A stretch of 7,188 bases of DNA from CAYLZN01 sp964387935 (GTDB lineage Bacteria; Acidobacteriota; Vicinamibacteria; Vicinamibacterales; JAFNAJ01). Position numbers and translations under genes: made by a program. Under the pieces are notes generated by a model. The model had not been told where the DNA came from. It saw only the letters and a list, made by a program, of their open reading frames with translations, and made no database searches. This document shows, piece by piece, positions 4,972 to 7,188 of the stretch. The stretch is taken from NCBI GenBank assembly GCA_964387935.1, contig CAYLZN010000305.1, positions 1 to 7,188 of the forward strand. Direction: 5' to 3'. The first letter of the stretch is position 1. The number at the start of each line of letters is the position of its first letter.

Positions 4972-6696
4972 ATGGAGAACGCTGCCATCGCGCGCGTGCT
5001 GGGCGAGATCGCCGATCTCCTCGAGGTCAAGGGCGAGAACCCCTTCCGCGTACGGGCGTACCGCAACGCGGCCGCCACGGTGGCCGGTCTGGCGGAGCGC
5101 GCCGAGGACCTCGACGCGGCGAGGCTGCTGGCCCTGCCCGGCATCGGCAAGGACCTGGCGTCGAAGATCCGGGAGCTCGTCGACACGGGACGCATCGGCG
5201 ATCACCAGACGCTGCTCGAGGCCTTCCCAGCATCCATCCTGGACCTGCTGCGGCTCCCGGGCGTCGGGCCCAAGACCGTCGCGCTACTCTACGGGGCGCT
5301 CGGCATCGCGACCCTCGACGATCTCGAGGCTGCCGCACGCGGGGGACGCCTGCGCGCACTCAAGGGCATGGGCATGCGCAAGGAGCAGTTGCTGCTCAAA
5401 GCGCTTCAGGACCGCAAGCGGTTCGCTGGCCGTCAGCTGCTGGCCGATGCGGACGACCTCGCCGGACGCCTGGTCACGCACCTGCGGGAGCTGGCTCCCG
5501 GCGTTCCCATCGATCCGGTCGGCAGCCTGCGTCGCGGCGCCGAAACGTGCGGGGACCTCGACATTCTGGCCGCAGGTGGGAACGCCACGCTCCTTCAGGC
5601 CTTCACCCGCTACCCGTCGGTCGAGCGCGTCCTCGCCCTCGGCGACACCAAGGCCAGCGTGCTCCTCGCCGACGGCGTCCAGGCCGACCTCCGGGTGGTC
5701 CCTCCCGCCAGCCGGGGTGCGGCGCTGCAGTACTTCACCGGGTCCAAGCTGCACAACATCGCGCTGCGCGACCGCGCGATGGCGCGAGGCCTCAAGCTGA
5801 ACGAATACGGGCTCTTTCGGACCGGGGGGTCGGGCGACACGCTGGTCGCGGGCGAAACGGAAGAGAGCGTCTACGAGGCACTCGGACTGCCGTGGATCCC
5901 GCCGGAGTTGCGCGAGCATCGCGGCGAGATCGACGCGGCCCTCGCCGGCACGCTGCCGCGCCTGATCGACGCGAGGGACCTGCGGGGTGACCTGCACGTG
6001 CACACCACCGCCACCGACGGAAAAGACGATCTCGACACGATGCTGCGGGCCGCCAGGGACGCGGGGCTCGAGTACGTCGCCATCACCGACCACAGTCGAG
6101 CGCTCGCGATGGCGAACGGCCTCGACGAGCGGCGGGCCCTGGCGCACGCCGCCGCAGTGCGGGAGGCCGGCGCCCGCATCGGCATTCGTGCTCTGGCGGG
6201 AATCGAGTGCGACATCCTTCCAGACGGCCGCCTCGACCTCGCCGACGACTGCCTGGCACAGCTGGACCTGGTCGTGGCCTCGGTGCACTCGGCGCTCACC
6301 CAGGCTCCGGCCGAGATGACCGACAGGCTCCTGCGCGCGCTCCAGAATCCCTGGGTCGACGTCCTCGGGCACCCGACCGGCCGCCTCCTGCTTCGCCGGC
6401 AGCCGGAGTCGTTCGACCTCGAACGGGTCGTGGAGGCCTGCGCCCGTCACGGCGTGGCGATGGAGATCAACTGTCAGGTCGATCGCCTGGACCTGGGCGA
6501 CGTCCAGGCGCGCCTCGCGCGCGACCGCGGGGCCGCTCTCGTCATCTCGACCGACGCCCATTCGGCGCGCGCGCTCGGACTGTCCCGCTGGGGCATCCTC
6601 GTGGCGCGTCGCGCGTGGCTCACCGCCTCCGACGTGCTGAACACGAGGCCGTTCCACGAGTTCTCCGCCCGGCGCCGTCGAAGCCGGGCGGCCTGA
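4972..6696 (+). CDS. polX: DNA polymerase X family (pol beta-like) with C-terminal PHP exonuclease domain
   Basis: Bacterial PolX fills short gaps and processes 3' ends during DNA repair in the cytoplasm. The 574-residue product has the usual full length. An N-terminal 8-kDa-like region and helix-hairpin-helix motifs come first (ALPGIGKDLASKIREL, 54-69, and RLPGVGPKTVALLY, 94-107). The nucleotidyltransferase core follows: GSLRRGAETCGDLDIL (184-199), with metal-binding Asp195 and Asp197 and a third carboxylate at Asp239 (VQADLRVV), then YFTGSKLHNIALR (254-266). The PHP domain (about 335-560) keeps all nine expected metal ligands: His342, His344, Asp349, His374, Glu412, His439, His467, Asp528 and His530. 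Both the polymerase and the exonuclease should therefore be active. The frame is open far upstream, but the ATG at 4972 gives the family start MENAAIARVLGEIADLLE. It starts 8 bp after the kinase stop without a clear Shine-Dalgarno. The last residues are a basic RRRRSR tail. Confidence 0.96.
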   Translation: MENAAIARVLGEIADLLEVKGENPFRVRAYRNAAATVAGLAERAEDLDAARLLALPGIGKDLASKIRELVDTGRIGDHQTLLEAFPASILDLLRLPGVGPKTVALLYGALGIATLDDLEAAARGGRLRALKGMGMRKEQLLLKALQDRKRFAGRQLLADADDLAGRLVTHLRELAPGVPIDPVGSLRRGAETCGDLDILAAGGNATLLQAFTRYPSVERVLALGDTKASVLLADGVQADLRVVPPASRGAALQYFTGSKLHNIALRDRAMARGLKLNEYGLFRTGGSGDTLVAGETEESVYEALGLPWIPPELREHRGEIDAALAGTLPRLIDARDLRGDLHVHTTATDGKDDLDTMLRAARDAGLEYVAITDHSRALAMANGLDERRALAHAAAVREAGARIGIRALAGIECDILPDGRLDLADDCLAQLDLVVASVHSALTQAPAEMTDRLLRALQNPWVDVLGHPTGRLLLRRQPESFDLERVVEACARHGVAMEINCQVDRLDLGDVQARLARDRGAALVISTDAHSARALGLSRWGILVARRAWLTASDVLNTRPFHEFSARRRRSRAA

Positions 6697-6698
6697 GG
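6695..6698 (+). promoter_or_regulatory. Weak Shine-Dalgarno of the small gene after polX
   Basis: GAGG overlaps the polX TGA stop and lies 8 bases before the ATG at 6707. It is a modest match with normal spacing and supports this start, with translation coupled to polX. Confidence 0.4.
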
Positions 6699-6706
6699 CC
6701 CTGACC

Positions 6707-6955
6707 ATGGCGCATCCGCAGCCCCCGCCCGATCCCGTCGAGGCCATCCGCCGCCTGTACCACGAGACCACCGCGGCACGTGTGCAGAAGGACCTCCAGC
6801 GCGCCATCACCCTGTTCAAGTCGCTGACGACGGAACGGCAGCGGGAGCAGGCCGCCGTCTACATGGACGGGCTCTCCCAGATGCGGTCGGAATGGGCCGC
6901 GCCGCAGCGTCCCCCCGCGGCAAAGCCGCCCGGCGCCACCAGGCCGCGGCGCTGA
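6707..6955 (+). CDS. Small uncharacterised helical protein (82 aa)
   Basis: I do not recognise a family. The product starts with a short proline-rich segment (residues 4-10). A mostly helical, charged middle follows (about 11-65), in which hydrophobic positions recur every three to four residues (IRRLY, LQRAITLF, AAVYMDGL). It ends in a basic proline/alanine-rich tail (about 66-82). There is no signal peptide, no membrane segment and no cysteine. Evidence that it is real: codon third positions are strongly G/C throughout, as in the neighbouring genes; it begins 10 bp after the polX stop with a GAGG before its ATG; and it fills the space up to the convergent gene. It is probably the last gene of the kinase-polX transcript. 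A link to PolX is suggested by position only. Confidence 0.65.
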   Translation: MAHPQPPPDPVEAIRRLYHETTAARVQKDLQRAITLFKSLTTERQREQAAVYMDGLSQMRSEWAAPQRPPAAKPPGATRPRR

Positions 6956-6965
6956 CGTGTCCGCG

Positions 6966-7188
6966 CTACTTCCGCCGGCTGTCGTTCGACGCGAGCAGCT
7001 TGCGCGCGGTGATCCGCAGGCCCTCGGGCACGTTGCGGTCGACCGACAGCATGCGCAGGTCGCGCTCGTTCAGCCTCGAGACGAGCGGCATCGAGATGGC
7101 CGGCGGCGTCTTCGGGTTCCGCGTGAGCGCCGACGCGACCGTATAGGACTTCGTCCAGGCCCGGTTGCTGCCGATGATCCGCAGCACG
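6966..7188 (-). CDS. C-terminal end of an uncharacterised helical-repeat-like protein, 5' partial
   Basis: The reading frame enters from the right edge of the window and stops at a TAG (6968-6966), leaving 73 visible residues. The GTG at the edge is probably an internal valine rather than a start. The segment RNPKTPPAISMPLVSRL followed by RDLRMLSVDRNVPEGLRITARKLL has the rhythm of LRV/HEAT-type helical repeats, where an NPxTP turn precedes a short helix pair; here a second turn, RNVPEGLR, follows about 25 residues later. I infer a solenoid repeat protein, but the fragment is too short to name a family or function. It is convergent with the small gene after polX; only 10 bp separate them and no hairpin terminator is visible. 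Confidence 0.6.
   Translation of the reverse strand, partial: VLRIIGSNRAWTKSYTVASALTRNPKTPPAISMPLVSRLNERDLRMLSVDRNVPEGLRITARKLLASNDSRRK

Noticed and set aside
5284..6819. Long minus-strand open frame (511 codons) opposite polX
   Set aside because: It lies over the intact, fully conserved polX and its product looks like low-complexity mirror-frame sequence.
6917..6929. Short hairpin GCGGC-AAA-GCCGC near the end of the small gene, as a possible terminator
   Set aside because: The 5-bp stem lies inside the coding region and is not followed by a T-run, so it does not look like an intrinsic terminator.

Overview
The window is GC-rich (about 70% by eye) and densely packed with genes. It has no RNA genes, no insertion sequence, no CRISPR array and no non-coding stretch over 300 bases. 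It looks like the chromosome of a diderm (Gram-negative type) bacterium. The evidence is the C-terminal end of an outer-membrane secretin and a cytoplasmic peptidoglycan-recycling set that includes Mpl, an enzyme specific for meso-diaminopimelate peptides. The GC content, the 'bacterial PolX next to a GHMP kinase' neighbourhood and general protein style suggest Acidobacteriota (class Vicinamibacteria). Myxococcota or Gemmatimonadota cannot be excluded, and this assignment is inference.

Layout. (1) 1-533, plus strand: the 3' end of a type II secretion or pilus-type secretin gene with a proline-rich tail. (2) 505-3938, minus strand: a compact operon transcribed nagZ > ldcA > mpl. The junctions are a 3-bp gap and a 4-bp ATGA overlap, and the mpl end overlaps the secretin end tail to tail by 29 bp. 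(3) 3939-3961: a 23-bp divergent intergenic region whose centre is the palindrome CATTATAATG. This carries a perfect TATAAT -10 hexamer on each strand, placed so that both mRNAs would be leaderless or nearly so. (4) 3962-6955, plus strand: a GHMP sugar kinase, an intact bacterial DNA polymerase X (pol beta-like core plus PHP domain) and a small uncharacterised helical protein, in tight series. (5) 6966-7188, minus strand: the C-terminal end of a protein with a helical-repeat (LRV/HEAT-like) appearance, convergent with the small gene.

How the genes fit together. NagZ removes GlcNAc from anhydro-muropeptides. LdcA trims the terminal D-Ala from the tetrapeptide. Mpl re-ligates the tripeptide to UDP-MurNAc. 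The minus-strand operon is therefore three steps of cytoplasmic murein recycling, in pathway order. The divergent GHMP kinase shares the promoter region. It most resembles heptose-7-phosphate 1-kinases, but its position makes a recycled cell-wall sugar a testable alternative substrate. PolX is a repair polymerase/exonuclease with no obvious pathway link. No clearly novel system is present. The most unusual things are the symmetrical leaderless divergent promoter, the Glu/Asp order swap at the LdcA catalytic acid, and the small gene after polX.
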